Shown: positions 27,124 to 36,177, counted from the first letter of the stretch. The stretch: 64,000 bases of DNA from Maribacter halichondriae (GCF_027474825.1 NZ_CP107030.1:124001-188000), one strand, 5' to 3'. Made by a program: numbers and translations. The notes: generated from the sequence alone by a model not told the origin.

Positions 27124-28187
27124 ATTTTTAAGTTTACTTTCCCCAATCCTGGGCTATCGCTTGGGTACAGCACCCCATTTTTTAATCTGAACAAATCTTG
27201 AAAAGGGTCATCCACTATATCCAAATGACCATCTAGATCGGCATATTGAATATTTGGTCGCGAAAGTGCGAAGTGCAGTCCGGCAGCAATACCGAGGGCA
27301 CATTCGTCGATACAACCAACCATGGCTTCAAGTCCTGCGGATTTGGCAACGGAATTGATATGCATTCCCTCAAGAATTCCTCCGACCTTCATCAGTTTGA
27401 TATTGACCATATCGACCCGTTCGTTTTGCGCCAGGCGAAAGGCATCCTTCAAAGTCTTGATACTCTCATCGGCCATAACCGGAAGATGTACCTGTTCGGT
27501 AACTGCCCCCAATCGTGCCTCGTTCTCTATTTGGGTGGGCTGTTCGAAAATTTCGATGCCTATAGAACGTGTCCGTTCCACAAAAGTGATGGAGTCTTCA
27601 AGGGAATACCCTTGATTTCCATCAAACCGGAAAATAATCTCAGGAAATCTTTCCCGCAACTTCAACATTTTTTCAATGTCTTCTTCTACCGCGCTTCCTC
27701 CCTTTATTTTTAAAATAGTAAACCCTTGCGCTACAAATTTTGTAGCATGTTCCAGTGTTTCATCCAATGGCAATATTCCAATGGTAATGCTTGTTGGAAT
27801 ATTATTGCGATATCCTCCTAAAAAGCGATAGAGCGGAACATCCGCCTTTTTCGAAATAAGGTCGTGCAGGGCCAAGTCGACCATGGCCAATGCAGAGGAC
27901 TTATTTTCTAGCAATAACTTCAGCTCTGCTATTAGCAAAGCATATGTGAAAGGGTCTTTCCCTTTGAGGTTAGGAACGATAATATCTCGTATCGCCGTTT
28001 CTACTTGCTCCGGGGTCTCTCCTGTTACCACCACATCTGGGGCGGCGCAACCATAGCCATCAATTGAGCTATCGGTTTCTACTTTTAGAATAAAGTTCGT
28101 GGTCTTAGAAATGGTTTCGTAGGCAATGGTATAGGGAACCGATAAATTAAGGTCAAATCGACTGTAGGAAACATTTGCTATCCTCAT
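27120..28187 (-). CDS. dgcA: Enolase-superfamily epimerase/racemase (dipeptide-epimerase or DgcA type)
   Basis: 355 residues. All active-site residues of the Ala-D/L-Glu epimerase subgroup are present: Lys160 and Lys162 (LKIK), metal ligands Asp189 (FDGNQGY), Glu215 (FEQPT) and Asp240 (MADES), and Lys264 (NIKLMK). The enzyme epimerises an alpha-carbon by proton transfer between two lysines. By sequence alone this could be L-Ala-D/L-Glu epimerase. Because a DUF1611 gene overlaps it by 4 bases, I prefer the N-acetyl-D-glutamate racemase role (DgcA) known from marine D-glutamate catabolism. The symbol is tentative. Confidence 0.8.
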   Translation of the reverse strand: MRIANVSYSRFDLNLSVPYTIAYETISKTTNFILKVETDSSIDGYGCAAPDVVVTGETPEQVETAIRDIIVPNLKGKDPFTYALLIAELKLLLENKSSALAMVDLALHDLISKKADVPLYRFLGGYRNNIPTSITIGILPLDETLEHATKFVAQGFTILKIKGGSAVEEDIEKMLKLRERFPEIIFRFDGNQGYSLEDSITFVERTRSIGIEIFEQPTQIENEARLGAVTEQVHLPVMADESIKTLKDAFRLAQNERVDMVNIKLMKVGGILEGMHINSVAKSAGLEAMVGCIDECALGIAAGLHFALSRPNIQYADLDGHLDIVDDPFQDLFRLKNGVLYPSDSPGLGKVNLKI

Positions 28188-29260
28188 TTCAACTCCTCTT
28201 TTAGAATTGAAATAAGTTTTTCGGCTCCGAATCGCAAGACATCAAAAGCCGGCAACTTGGTTTCTATGGTTATATTTTTACAAGCGTCAATAATCTCTTC
28301 ATCGCTTTTCATACCTTCATGGTTCACGGTCACGGCGATTACTTTTTTACCGGAAATAATTTCAACGGCATGGATCTGTTCTTTTAGGGAATGCATTTTG
28401 TAACCTGGAAAACCATCATATTCCACCCGTGTAGGAGCATGTTGCATGATTACAAAATCGGGTCGGCCCGCAGCCAAAATTTCGAATCCACCGGGGTATG
28501 CGGGATTCATCAGACTCCCCTGCCCCTCTATAACGATTACATCGGGATTTTCATTCTTATATGCGCTCACTACTGCGTTTTCTATTTCGCCGGAGACAAA
28601 GTCGTTGATACAACTGTCCATGACCATGCTGTACTTGGCGCCTTGCATCCAAGCCGTTTGTCCCGTGCCGACCATTTCGGCCTTCAGCCCGGCATTTCGA
28701 AATCCGTGTACAAGAATCCATGCCGTGGTTCGTTTTCCCAAAGCAGAATCGGTACCCAGAACGGCCAGTTTTAAACAATCGACCTTTTCGATATCGCCTG
28801 TAAAAAAATGAAGCTTATCACGATCGGGCGTTTTACGAACATCACGAATACGGCAATTTTTTTCCTTGGCCAATTGGACAAGTTCAGGATCATTGGACAA
28901 GAAATCGTGCAGGCCGCTATCGACGTTCCAGCCCAATTGGAGCGCTTTTTTTATCGTTCCCTTGGCTTCGGATGGCAATCGCCCACCATCGGGTGCCAAA
29001 CCGATTACCAACGATTTTGGCTCGTTACCTGATTTTGAAAGCTCGCCGACAGCCTCTTCCAAAGTGGCATACGTAGGAATTCCATTGGATTTTCCGTCCA
29101 AAACTTCTCCGGCATCATGACCTGCATATTCTGCGTCCAAAACACCGACTATTTCATAGCGCTCGGTAAAACGGACGAGTCCGTGAGCGGTTTTTCCGTT
29201 TGGCGTGTTAAAGGCGCCTTCACAGTATACAAGGGCTTTTCCGTCTATTGTTTTTTTCAT
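28184..29260 (-). CDS. dgcN: DUF1611 protein, probable D-glutamate N-acetyltransferase (DgcN-like)
   Basis: 358 residues. Rossmann-like N-terminal DUF1611 half (residues 1-150) and a P-loop C-terminal half with GTDSALGKRT at 169-178 and VIEGQGSLMNPAYPG further on. DUF1611 proteins paired with an enolase-superfamily gene have been characterised as DgcN, which N-acetylates D-glutamate so that DgcA can racemise it to the L form. Its stop overlaps the dgcA-like start by 4 bases, indicating translational coupling. The exact substrate in this organism is inferred, so the symbol is tentative. Confidence 0.78.
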   Translation of the reverse strand: MKKTIDGKALVYCEGAFNTPNGKTAHGLVRFTERYEIVGVLDAEYAGHDAGEVLDGKSNGIPTYATLEEAVGELSKSGNEPKSLVIGLAPDGGRLPSEAKGTIKKALQLGWNVDSGLHDFLSNDPELVQLAKEKNCRIRDVRKTPDRDKLHFFTGDIEKVDCLKLAVLGTDSALGKRTTAWILVHGFRNAGLKAEMVGTGQTAWMQGAKYSMVMDSCINDFVSGEIENAVVSAYKNENPDVIVIEGQGSLMNPAYPGGFEILAAGRPDFVIMQHAPTRVEYDGFPGYKMHSLKEQIHAVEIISGKKVIAVTVNHEGMKSDEEIIDACKNITIETKLPAFDVLRFGAEKLISILKEELK

Positions 29261-29280
29261 AGATATTCTATTTATTTTTC

Positions 29281-29300
29281 ATTCCCGTGAAGACGGGAAT
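29281..29300. repeat. Dispersed-type hairpin ATTCCCG/CGGGAAT
   Basis: ATTCCCG, six-base loop TGAAGA, CGGGAAT: a perfect 7-base stem in the 102-base gap between the dgcN-like and threonine-synthase-like genes. Such TTCCCG-CGGGAA palindromes recur in flavobacterial intergenic DNA. No T tract follows directly on the minus strand. Confidence 0.5.
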
Positions 29301-29362
29301 CTGTATTTTTTTCATTTCTGCCCTTCGACTTCAAAAAAGGATAGATTCCGGTGTATTTCTTA

Positions 29363-30424
29363 TTAATTTTTAGCAGTTAAAACAGCAACGAAGCGTCCTG
29401 GCTCAAAATCATGTTTTTCATCCATTTCCAACAAGGCGATTAGGCCTGCCGTGGCAGCGGGAAGGATTCGAAAGCCTTCCTTTTTCATTAACAAAGCGGT
29501 CATTTCTTTCATTTTTTGGTCACTAATATTATAGGCTTCTCCCTGCGATTCTTTTAAGGCATACAGGGCTTCTTCCCCATCAAAACTGTGCCAGTTGATC
29601 AACGGTTCATTGTATTTCGTTTCTTTTATGACTTCGGGGTTCAAATCTTTACAATGATCCAATCCTAAAAGAAAAGATTGTACAATCGGATTTTTACGGG
29701 TCGAAGATGCCGCGATCATTTTTGGAATTTGAGAGGTCTTTCCTCTTTTATATAAACTTACAAAACCTCTGTAAATACCGGCGAACAAGGTTCCGTTAGA
29801 AACTGGAACTGCGCAATATTTCGGGGCATCGCCCAGATCTTCATAAATTTCGATGGCAATCTGTGAATAGGCGCTAATCTGCAAAGGAGTGTTCGACCCT
29901 CCAGGATTGGCATCGTACCAACCGTTTACCTCCGCCAATTTGCTACTTTGCACGACTACATCTTCATAGCTTCCAGGCAATCGAATGATTTCGGACCCCA
30001 AAGCTTCCATTTCCAAAATGCGATCGGTATGATACGATTCAGGAATATAGATTTCACATTTCATCCCCGCCAAGTTCGCCGCTAGAGCCACTGCTACCCC
30101 ATAGTTTCCACAGGTTGCCAAGGAAACCACATCAAACTCCCGGCGCAAGGCATCATAAATTTGGGCAAAGGCTATGCGGTCTTTCTGTGTGCCAGTGGGA
30201 TTGTCCCCTTCATACTTTATGTACAATTGCCGAATATTGAACTCGCGCTCCAATGTCTTGGCACGGTTTAGGCCTGTATCGCCCACTTCCAAGTTGATTA
30301 TATCCTCATAAGATTCCAATCGATCTACAAGCGATTTACTTTTGTCCTTGACAAGTGTACTCAAGTCTTTTGCCTCGTCGGAAACTTTATTTTCTGCGGT
30401 CTTGACTCCGTCTTTCAGGTTCAT
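29363..30424 (-). CDS. PLP-dependent threonine-synthase-like enzyme
   Basis: 353 residues of the fold-type II PLP family. The Schiff-base lysine is Lys81 in NPTGTQKDR; the Asn loop is CGNYGVAVA; the phosphate-binding glycines appear in PVSNGTLFAG. Residues 1-50 are an unusual Lys/Asp/Glu-rich leader (ENKVSDEAKDLSTLVKDKS). It lacks the longer N-terminal domain of housekeeping threonine synthase (about 430-500 residues in Bacteroidota). It may act on another beta- or gamma-substituted amino acid. It is in line with dgcN and dgcA, 102 bases upstream, suggesting a D- or unusual amino acid pathway. Confidence 0.8.
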   Translation of the reverse strand: MNLKDGVKTAENKVSDEAKDLSTLVKDKSKSLVDRLESYEDIINLEVGDTGLNRAKTLEREFNIRQLYIKYEGDNPTGTQKDRIAFAQIYDALRREFDVVSLATCGNYGVAVALAANLAGMKCEIYIPESYHTDRILEMEALGSEIIRLPGSYEDVVVQSSKLAEVNGWYDANPGGSNTPLQISAYSQIAIEIYEDLGDAPKYCAVPVSNGTLFAGIYRGFVSLYKRGKTSQIPKMIAASSTRKNPIVQSFLLGLDHCKDLNPEVIKETKYNEPLINWHSFDGEEALYALKESQGEAYNISDQKMKEMTALLMKKEGFRILPAATAGLIALLEMDEKHDFEPGRFVAVLTAKN

Positions 30425-30661
30425 TTGCCAAAGTTTGTGCTTCTATGAATATAATACTTTCGAGAGGCAAATGTAAGATAGGATGCAATTACTTGATGAT
30501 TTTAGAAAAATTTATTTTTAAAGGAAATAGACTTGTAAAATAATGAATTTCAGCATGTTATATAAAAATTATAGATTTTTTCGAATCCGATGTAAGCCAA
30601 GGACTTTGATCATTCAATTCTATCTGTTGAATTCCGTCAATGATTTTACCTTCCATCAAAA

Positions 30662-31368
30662 TCAAGACGGATTTTGGTACGGGGTTCGAATCAATTTATT
30701 ATGAAGCGATTTTAACTTGTGGGCGGGATACCCGAACTTGAATAAAGTAACTAGCAAAAGATTTGATAGATTAACGCGCATATACGAGTTATGCTCATAT
30801 TTTCGGGCAGAGACAATCAAGTCGTTCTTGATAATTTTATACCGGACTTTGTCCTTTTTCATTCGCTCAAAAAATTCGAAATCTTCCATGACTACCTGAT
30901 TTTCGTCAAATCCTTTCAAACGTTCGAAAATCGATTTCCTTATAAAAAGGCATTGATCCCCACCTCCGGTGAAGATACCGTTCCTGGCCGTAAACGAGGC
31001 GTTGATCTTTAATAGAAAATTCTCTTTATCATAACGATATGAAAAAAAACCTGCATCATACCCTTCAGCTATTGTTCTTTGTATATCCGCCAAAAAAGTC
31101 TTTGGGGGAATAACATCAGCATGCAAAAAAACCATCGTTTCTCCCCGGGCCAATTGGGCTGCTTCGTTCATTTGAAGTGCCCTTCCACAATCGGCACAAT
31201 TTACATATTGAAATGGTATTGGCATTTTCAATTCATGTGACCCATCGTTCGTAGTACCGGATAACGCCACAATAATTTCCACATCTTTAAGTGCCACACC
31301 TCCCAAATGGCCTAAAAGTCTCTTTAGGTTCTTTTTTCGTTATGGGCAGGTATAATGATGGAAATCAT
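30662..31368 (-). pseudogene. Family 2 glycosyltransferase (TIGR04283 type), frameshifted
   Basis: The real start is ATG 31366-31368, which opens MISIIIPAHNEK, the standard GT2 N-terminus. After 13 codons the frame hits a stop. The rest (NLKRLLGHLGG, then 31306-30662) continues in the -1 frame. One extra A in the six-base run at 31332-31337 (T on the plus strand) would restore a 235-residue protein reading AHNEKKNLKRLL. Later motifs are ARGETMVFLHADVIPP (metal Asp), FTGGGDQCLFIRK and MEDFEFFERM. The short form fits the TIGR04283 group associated with arsenosugar clusters. Sequencing error or genuine frameshift; see findings. Confidence 0.82.
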
Positions 31369-31528
31369 AAAAAAGGTATGTCGATTATACAGTACTAAAT
31401 TTTTAAAGCGATATCAGCTATCGATTGTATTCTATATACGTAATTTTAAAGGAAAGGTTCTGCTTTTTTAACGACCAAACCCCCGACCTATACTTTAAGT
31501 AGGTAACAATAAACATAAAACAAGTTAT

Positions 31529-32314
31529 ATGCAATCCGTTTACGTAAAATTTGTCTCTGTATCACTATTTGCAGTGCTTTTCTCAATGCCCTGCAAAGCC
31601 CTGAATACCCAAGAAAATGTTGATCTAAATGAGCTTTCCGAAGATTTTCTCAAGAACATCAAAAATGAGGTTACTACCAATAAGATTAGGTCGAAGCTCT
31701 ATAGCTTATCGTTGGAGGATTTAGAAAGAGGACTAAAGACCGATGCACAAAAATTGGCTTTTTGGGTCAATGTCTATAACGCATATATTCAAGTTATTCT
31801 ATCCGAAAACCCTAAACTCTATGATGACAAGAGAGCTTTTTTCAAGATGGAACAGATTCCGATTGCAGGTCGTCTACTTTCTTTTGAAAAAATCGAGCAT
31901 GGCATTATCAGAAAATCGCAATGGCCCTTGGGACTGGGATTGATTCGAAAGTGGTTTCCGAATAAATTCGAACGCAAATTACGGGTCGACAAAAGAGATT
32001 ATCGTGTTCATTTTGCCCTGAATTGCGGTGCAAAGGATTGCCCTCCAGTGGCTATATTTGACGCGGACCAGTTGGACGAACAGTTCGATAAGGGAACGGA
32101 ACGATATTTGAAACGCACTTCGGAATATAAGGCCGATAAAAAAGAAGTCGCCGTAACCTCATTATTCAATTGGTTCCGCGGGGATTTTGGCTGTAAAAAA
32201 GGAGTGAAGAAAATTTTGAAGACACAGGAAATCATTCCGACCACCAAAGGAGTTGATATTACCTATCAAAATTACGATTGGACGCTGGATCTCGATAATT
32301 GGATTGAGCTTTAA
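31529..32314 (+). CDS. Secreted DUF547 protein
   Basis: 261 residues. Signal peptide ends near MPCKALN. The DUF547 core is visible: KLAFWVNVYNAYIQVILSE, IAGRLLSFEKIEHGIIR, VHFALNCGAKDCPPVA and a conserved Cys in DFGCKKGVKK. DUF547 has a papain-like fold with unsettled activity, and the Cys-His-bearing segment LNCGAKDCPP is retained. It stands between two damaged genes (glycosyltransferase and BamA-like). DUF547, TIGR04283 glycosyltransferase and MMPL genes often cluster in flavobacteria. Confidence 0.87.
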   Translation: MQSVYVKFVSVSLFAVLFSMPCKALNTQENVDLNELSEDFLKNIKNEVTTNKIRSKLYSLSLEDLERGLKTDAQKLAFWVNVYNAYIQVILSENPKLYDDKRAFFKMEQIPIAGRLLSFEKIEHGIIRKSQWPLGLGLIRKWFPNKFERKLRVDKRDYRVHFALNCGAKDCPPVAIFDADQLDEQFDKGTERYLKRTSEYKADKKEVAVTSLFNWFRGDFGCKKGVKKILKTQEIIPTTKGVDITYQNYDWTLDLDNWIEL

Positions 32315-32317
32315 AAG

Positions 32318-32417
32318 TTCGTTATTGCGATGAGCGTTAGCCACGAAGAAATTTGTTGAACTTTACCGAATATTCGACAGATTGCTTCCCCCGAATACTC
32401 GGGGTCGCAATGACGAA
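32318..32417. repeat. About 100-base dispersed inverted repeat (TTGCGA...TCGCAA type)
   Basis: Ends TTCGTTATTGCGA and TCGCAATGACGAA are inverted copies with 12 of 13 positions paired. The interior GATTGCTTCCCCCGAATACTCGGGG contains a second hairpin (CCCCGAATACTCGGGG). This layout is that of the CGTCATTGCGA-type palindromic repeat common in intergenic DNA of many bacteria. It fills the gap between the convergent DUF547 and BamA-like genes and may end both transcripts. Confidence 0.75.
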
Positions 32418-32419
32418 TA

Positions 32420-33505
32420 CTAAAATGCTTCTTTGATCGTAAAATAAAAATTACCGCCCTCATTGGTATGTCCGTAATCGACGCGTATTCTAACCCCGTC
32501 CCTTTTGTTTATAATATATCGAAGACCGGTACCGACGGCATTTTTATAGGAAGAAGAAAATGTCTTTCCCAAATCCGGTGCTACGGTACCTGTAGACCCA
32601 AAGAGTACGCCACCGAATCTTCCTGTAATCGGAAAACGGTATTCTAGGGCAAAACTTAATTCGGCATTGTCTTGAAAACGTCGGTTATCAAAACCCCTCG
32701 TGCGCTTAGAACCTAGATAGTTCAAATCGTAAAATGGAGTTCCTTCAGAACTATTGGCCAAATAGAGATTGGCCGCCAACACTTGTTTTTTGCCCACTTT
32801 TTGATAATATCTATTGTCCAGTTCAAATTTTGAATAGTTGAACGAAGCCCCTAATAATTTTGAAGAAGTAAAATATTTTCCTTGAATGTAAAATCCTTTT
32901 ATGGGAACAAATTGGTGATCGCGTGTGTCATAAAATACTTGAAACCCGATATTAGATACGGTACCGTCTCTCTTGCCATTTACGTCTGACGCTTCCAAAA
33001 TACCACCTTCGTTTATTTCAAGATTACCGAAAACGTCAAGTTCGTAGCTAAGCCCTATCAAAAAATTGGGGAATATCTCTCGTAATAGTGATAGCCGAAC
33101 CCGAGGAAAAGTAACCCCATAGGTTTCTTCATCTTCTAGCCTAGAATCTATGCCTACACCATAGAAATTATAAAAGTACTTGTAAAAACCAAATTCTCCC
33201 TCGACTCGCCACCGCTCATCATCTTTATAAAAATCGAAAGGTGCATAAAGTAAGAATTGCCCTTTGGTGGTTTAGCTTATTCCCAGCTGTATCGAAGAAG
33301 GTCGCGTGTCTCTAGACTCATTTTGTAAATGGAAGGTTCCTATACCCACTCCCCCGAAGCCAAAAGCGGTCTCAGGAGTAAAAAATGCAACCGGGAAAGC
33401 CGCTACTTTCAGATTCTTAGTGGAGTCCCTGACTTGGGCCTGGGACCAAATCACATTCATAATAAAAAGCACAAAAGGCGCGAGTAAGAGGGATCTGAAA
33501 TTCAT
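32420..33505 (-). pseudogene. BamA/TamA-like outer-membrane protein with one in-frame stop
   Basis: 361 codons in one uninterrupted frame except TAA at 33272-33274. The ATG at 33505 opens a signal peptide (LLLAPFVLFIMNVIWSQAQ). The frame then reads PETAFGFGGVGIG up to SSIQLGIS, stops, and continues TTKGQFLLYAPFDFYKDD, FLIGLSYELDVFG, LNYLGSKRTRGFDNRRF (strand-loop with RGF, as in the D15/Omp85 loop 6) and KRDGVRIRVDYGHTNEGGNFYF. No indel is needed: a Tyr codon changed to TAA is the simplest explanation. Homologues are about this length and predicted surface antigen barrels. Confidence 0.82.
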
Positions 33506-33569
33506 TCTTATAATTTAAAACAATATGTGGACTATTTTGATTAATGATTTTCGATAGTCCACTATTGAT

Positions 33570-33577
33570 TAACTTTG
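33570..33577 (+). promoter_or_regulatory. Candidate Bacteroidota -7 element for the MMPL gene
   Basis: TAACTTTG, a perfect TAnnTTTG match, 43 bases before the MMPL start codon. No TTG was found at the ideal -33 spacing. Confidence 0.5.
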
Positions 33578-33620
33578 CAAAGAAGAAAATATTGAATTCC
33601 AGGCCACTTTATAGCCTCTT

Positions 33621-35891
33621 ATGCGCAAAATACTTGTTCTAAAAAAGTTCATTGTCCCCTTATTTATCATTTTAGGCATTGGATCCATTTTTTTGTTGAA
33701 AGGATTAAAGTTTTCTTTCGATTTCAACCAATTTTTTCCAGAAGGCGATGACGACCTGATTTTCTATCAAGAATTTACAGAGGAATTTGGCACTGACGAC
33801 AGTTTCTTGTTAATCGCCATTGAAAATGATGAAACCGTTTTCGAAGCCGATTTTCTCAGGCGATTCCACGAGTTTTCGCAAAAAGCCGACACATTACCCT
33901 ATGTAAAATCGGCACAGTCGCTTACCACGCTTTTCTATCCGCTTAAAACATCCTTTGGATATACGCGCATACCGATAATCAACATCGAAGATTCCACTAA
34001 ATATCAAAAAAAATGGGAGCGACTTCAGAAAGATAACTTCTTCTTGAATTCATTGATCAACAGAAAAAGTACTTCGCTAGTCGTCGCTCTGGAAACCGAA
34101 GATGAACTGGATTATTCGCAATCCGTAGAACTCTTGACTGAAGCCCGAAAGTCGTTAAAAGAAAGTAATCTTCAGGAACATCACTTTCTCGGACGTGCCT
34201 TTTTCTATGAGGCCCTAGTAGAAATGCAGATCAGGGAACTTATTGTGACCACCATTGCATCGATCATACTGGTTTTCATTATCCTATTTTTAGTGTATCG
34301 CCGTTTTACCATAGTGTTCATATCGTTAAGTTCCATTGCTTTGGCCCTTTTGCTATTTCTAGGCCTACTTTCTCTTTTAGGAAGGGAACTCAACGCTTTG
34401 GCTGCTTTTTATCCGGTTCTGATGTTGATTGTAGGCGCATCGGACGTTGTTCACATTATGGATAGTTTTTTAGGAAAGATTCGTCTGGGCGATACTAAAA
34501 AGACGGCCATTATTGCAATTTTAAAAGAAGTCGGACTTACCACACTGCTTACCTCGGCAACCACAGCAGTGGGTTTCGCCTCTCTGATGACATCGAGACT
34601 GAGAAGTATCACAGATTTCGGAATCAATTCGGCCATAGGAGTATTGGTCGCCTATTTTACTGTCATATTTTTTACTACTACACTGTTGCTTCTGACCAAA
34701 AAAGAAAAGTTGGTACCCAAAGGAAATCCAACTCCAAAATGGCCTTTATTTTTAGCTCGTATCAATACATTTACAAAAAGAAATCCAAAATCGATTCTAA
34801 TAAGTAGCTTGGCATTTACCCTTCTTTGTTTTTGGGGGATTTCAAAAATACATACGGATTTTAAATTCAATGAGAACCTTCCGGAAGGAGGTCAAATTGC
34901 GAAAGACTTCCACTTTTTTCAAACCAATTTCACGGGTTTTAGACCATTGGAAGTAGCCGTAAGTACTACCGACGGACACAAGGTATCCGATTTTAAGCGA
35001 GTCAAGGAAATCAACCTCATTGAAAATAAACTGAAGTCTTTTGAAGCCATAGGAAATGTGCAATCATTGACACTTTTTTACAAAGGACTCCATAGGGCGA
35101 ATCATCTGAACAGACAGGAATACTTTGTACTACCAAAGGACGAGAAAACCTTTGAAAAATATAAAAAAGAAATAAAAAAGCTGTCAAGAAAACAATATGC
35201 AAAATTTGTCAACGGCGATGAAAATAAGGCAAGAATCGCCACCAGAGTTTTGGATGTTGGAACGGACAACCTGAAAAACATCTATGACGAAATAAATACT
35301 TTCATAACAGCGAAAACAGATACCTCGGCCATCAAGTTCAGATTGACCGGCAAGGGCCTATTGCTCGATAAAAATTCAGTCTATATAAGGGACAGCCTCC
35401 TCGCCGGGCTTTTCATTGGGTTGCTACTGGTTTCTATCTTGATGGCATTGCTTTTTAAAAACTTCAAATTGTTACTGATTTCGTTGATACCCAACCTACT
35501 TCCTTTATTGTTTGCAGGGGCCTTGCTCGGCTTTTTGGACATTCCCTTGGAGGCATCGATTACGGTAGTTTTCGCCATAGTCTTCGGTATTGCCGTAGAT
35601 GACACCATTCATTTTCTAGGGAAATTAAAAATTTGTACCGCCAGAGGCCTAGGTACCGAAGAGGCTCTCGAGCAAACCTTCAAAGAAACAGGAAGGGCCC
35701 TGATTATTACTACTATGGTACTGTTTTTTGGCTTTATGGTCTTATTATTCTCTATCTATCGACCCAGTGTAATAATAGGCTTGCTGATAAGCGCGACCTT
35801 GTTGACGGCCTTGGCATTAGACCTACTGCTCTTACCTGTTTTGATTCGAAAAATATTGAAAGACAGTGGTGATATAAACGCTAAGGGTTAG
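33621..35891 (+). CDS. MMPL/RND family membrane exporter
   Basis: 756 residues with 12 predicted membrane segments. TM1 is at about 8-28. A periplasmic loop runs to about 205, followed by the TM2-TM6 block (LIVTTIASIILVFIILFLVYR, FYPVLMLIVGASDVVHIMDSF). A second periplasmic loop follows TM7, and the TM8-TM12 block holds ITVVFAIVFGIAVDDTIHFLGK. The paired ASDVVH and VDDTIH acidic sites are the proton-relay residues of the RND superfamily. Close relatives are lipid or hopanoid exporters, and the cargo is not known here. Its neighbourhood with the BamA-like gene hints at an envelope-lipid role. Confidence 0.9.
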   Translation: MRKILVLKKFIVPLFIILGIGSIFLLKGLKFSFDFNQFFPEGDDDLIFYQEFTEEFGTDDSFLLIAIENDETVFEADFLRRFHEFSQKADTLPYVKSAQSLTTLFYPLKTSFGYTRIPIINIEDSTKYQKKWERLQKDNFFLNSLINRKSTSLVVALETEDELDYSQSVELLTEARKSLKESNLQEHHFLGRAFFYEALVEMQIRELIVTTIASIILVFIILFLVYRRFTIVFISLSSIALALLLFLGLLSLLGRELNALAAFYPVLMLIVGASDVVHIMDSFLGKIRLGDTKKTAIIAILKEVGLTTLLTSATTAVGFASLMTSRLRSITDFGINSAIGVLVAYFTVIFFTTTLLLLTKKEKLVPKGNPTPKWPLFLARINTFTKRNPKSILISSLAFTLLCFWGISKIHTDFKFNENLPEGGQIAKDFHFFQTNFTGFRPLEVAVSTTDGHKVSDFKRVKEINLIENKLKSFEAIGNVQSLTLFYKGLHRANHLNRQEYFVLPKDEKTFEKYKKEIKKLSRKQYAKFVNGDENKARIATRVLDVGTDNLKNIYDEINTFITAKTDTSAIKFRLTGKGLLLDKNSVYIRDSLLAGLFIGLLLVSILMALLFKNFKLLLISLIPNLLPLLFAGALLGFLDIPLEASITVVFAIVFGIAVDDTIHFLGKLKICTARGLGTEEALEQTFKETGRALIITTMVLFFGFMVLLFSIYRPSVIIGLLISATLLTALALDLLLLPVLIRKILKDSGDINAKG

Positions 35892-35908
35892 GCTCAATGA
35901 GACCTTAT

Positions 35909-36019
35909 TTAGCGTTTATGTGATTTCATGGTCCTGCGCAACGCCCTTCGGGCCATTATCACACGGTAGACCAAAATAGAAATAATAGAAATCCACAGTA
36001 AAAACAGAAGATATTCCAT
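35909..36019 (-). CDS. Possible 36-residue single-pass membrane protein
   Basis: ATG at 36017-36019, TAA at 35909-35911. The peptide has an uninterrupted hydrophobic segment at residues 3-20 (YLLFLLWISIISILVYRV) followed by a basic tail (MARRALRRTMKSHKR), a membrane small-protein layout. It lies in the 378-base stretch between the MMPL stop and the TPR gene stop, which otherwise holds a 16-base palindrome (36083-36098) and the TPR terminator and nothing else I can support. No homology can be checked here and the ribosome site is weak. Confidence 0.5.
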   Translation of the reverse strand: MEYLLFLLWISIISILVYRVIMARRALRRTMKSHKR

Positions 36020-36082
36020 ATCATTGGAAGTTTATAGGTTAATGTTTAGTTTTTCGTAACACTTGGGGCGTTAAGAAGGGTA

Positions 36083-36098
36083 TCCTAAAATTTTAGGA
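36083..36098. promoter_or_regulatory. Perfect 16-base palindrome, possible operator
   Basis: TCCTAAAATTTTAGGA is fully self-complementary and lies 64-79 bases upstream of the small membrane ORF start (35909-36019, minus strand). A dimeric regulator site is possible. It has no loop, so it is a poor terminator. Confidence 0.35.
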
Positions 36099-36177
36099 CA
36101 GTAAACCTAATGAATTGCAGGGTAATTTCCTACAAAAAAGTTAAAAATATCATAATACGCTACCTCTTTTGGGTTAG

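Noticed and set aside
30558-30656. 32-codon ORF on the minus strand after the glycosyltransferase
   Set aside because: No leader, helix or recognisable motif, no clear ribosome site, and AT-rich composition. Not distinguishable from chance.
31326-31340. Programmed -1 frameshift at the A-run of the glycosyltransferase
   Set aside because: The A AAA AAG heptamer is not in the phase of the upstream frame, so canonical tandem slippage cannot occur. A missing base fits all five similar cases better.
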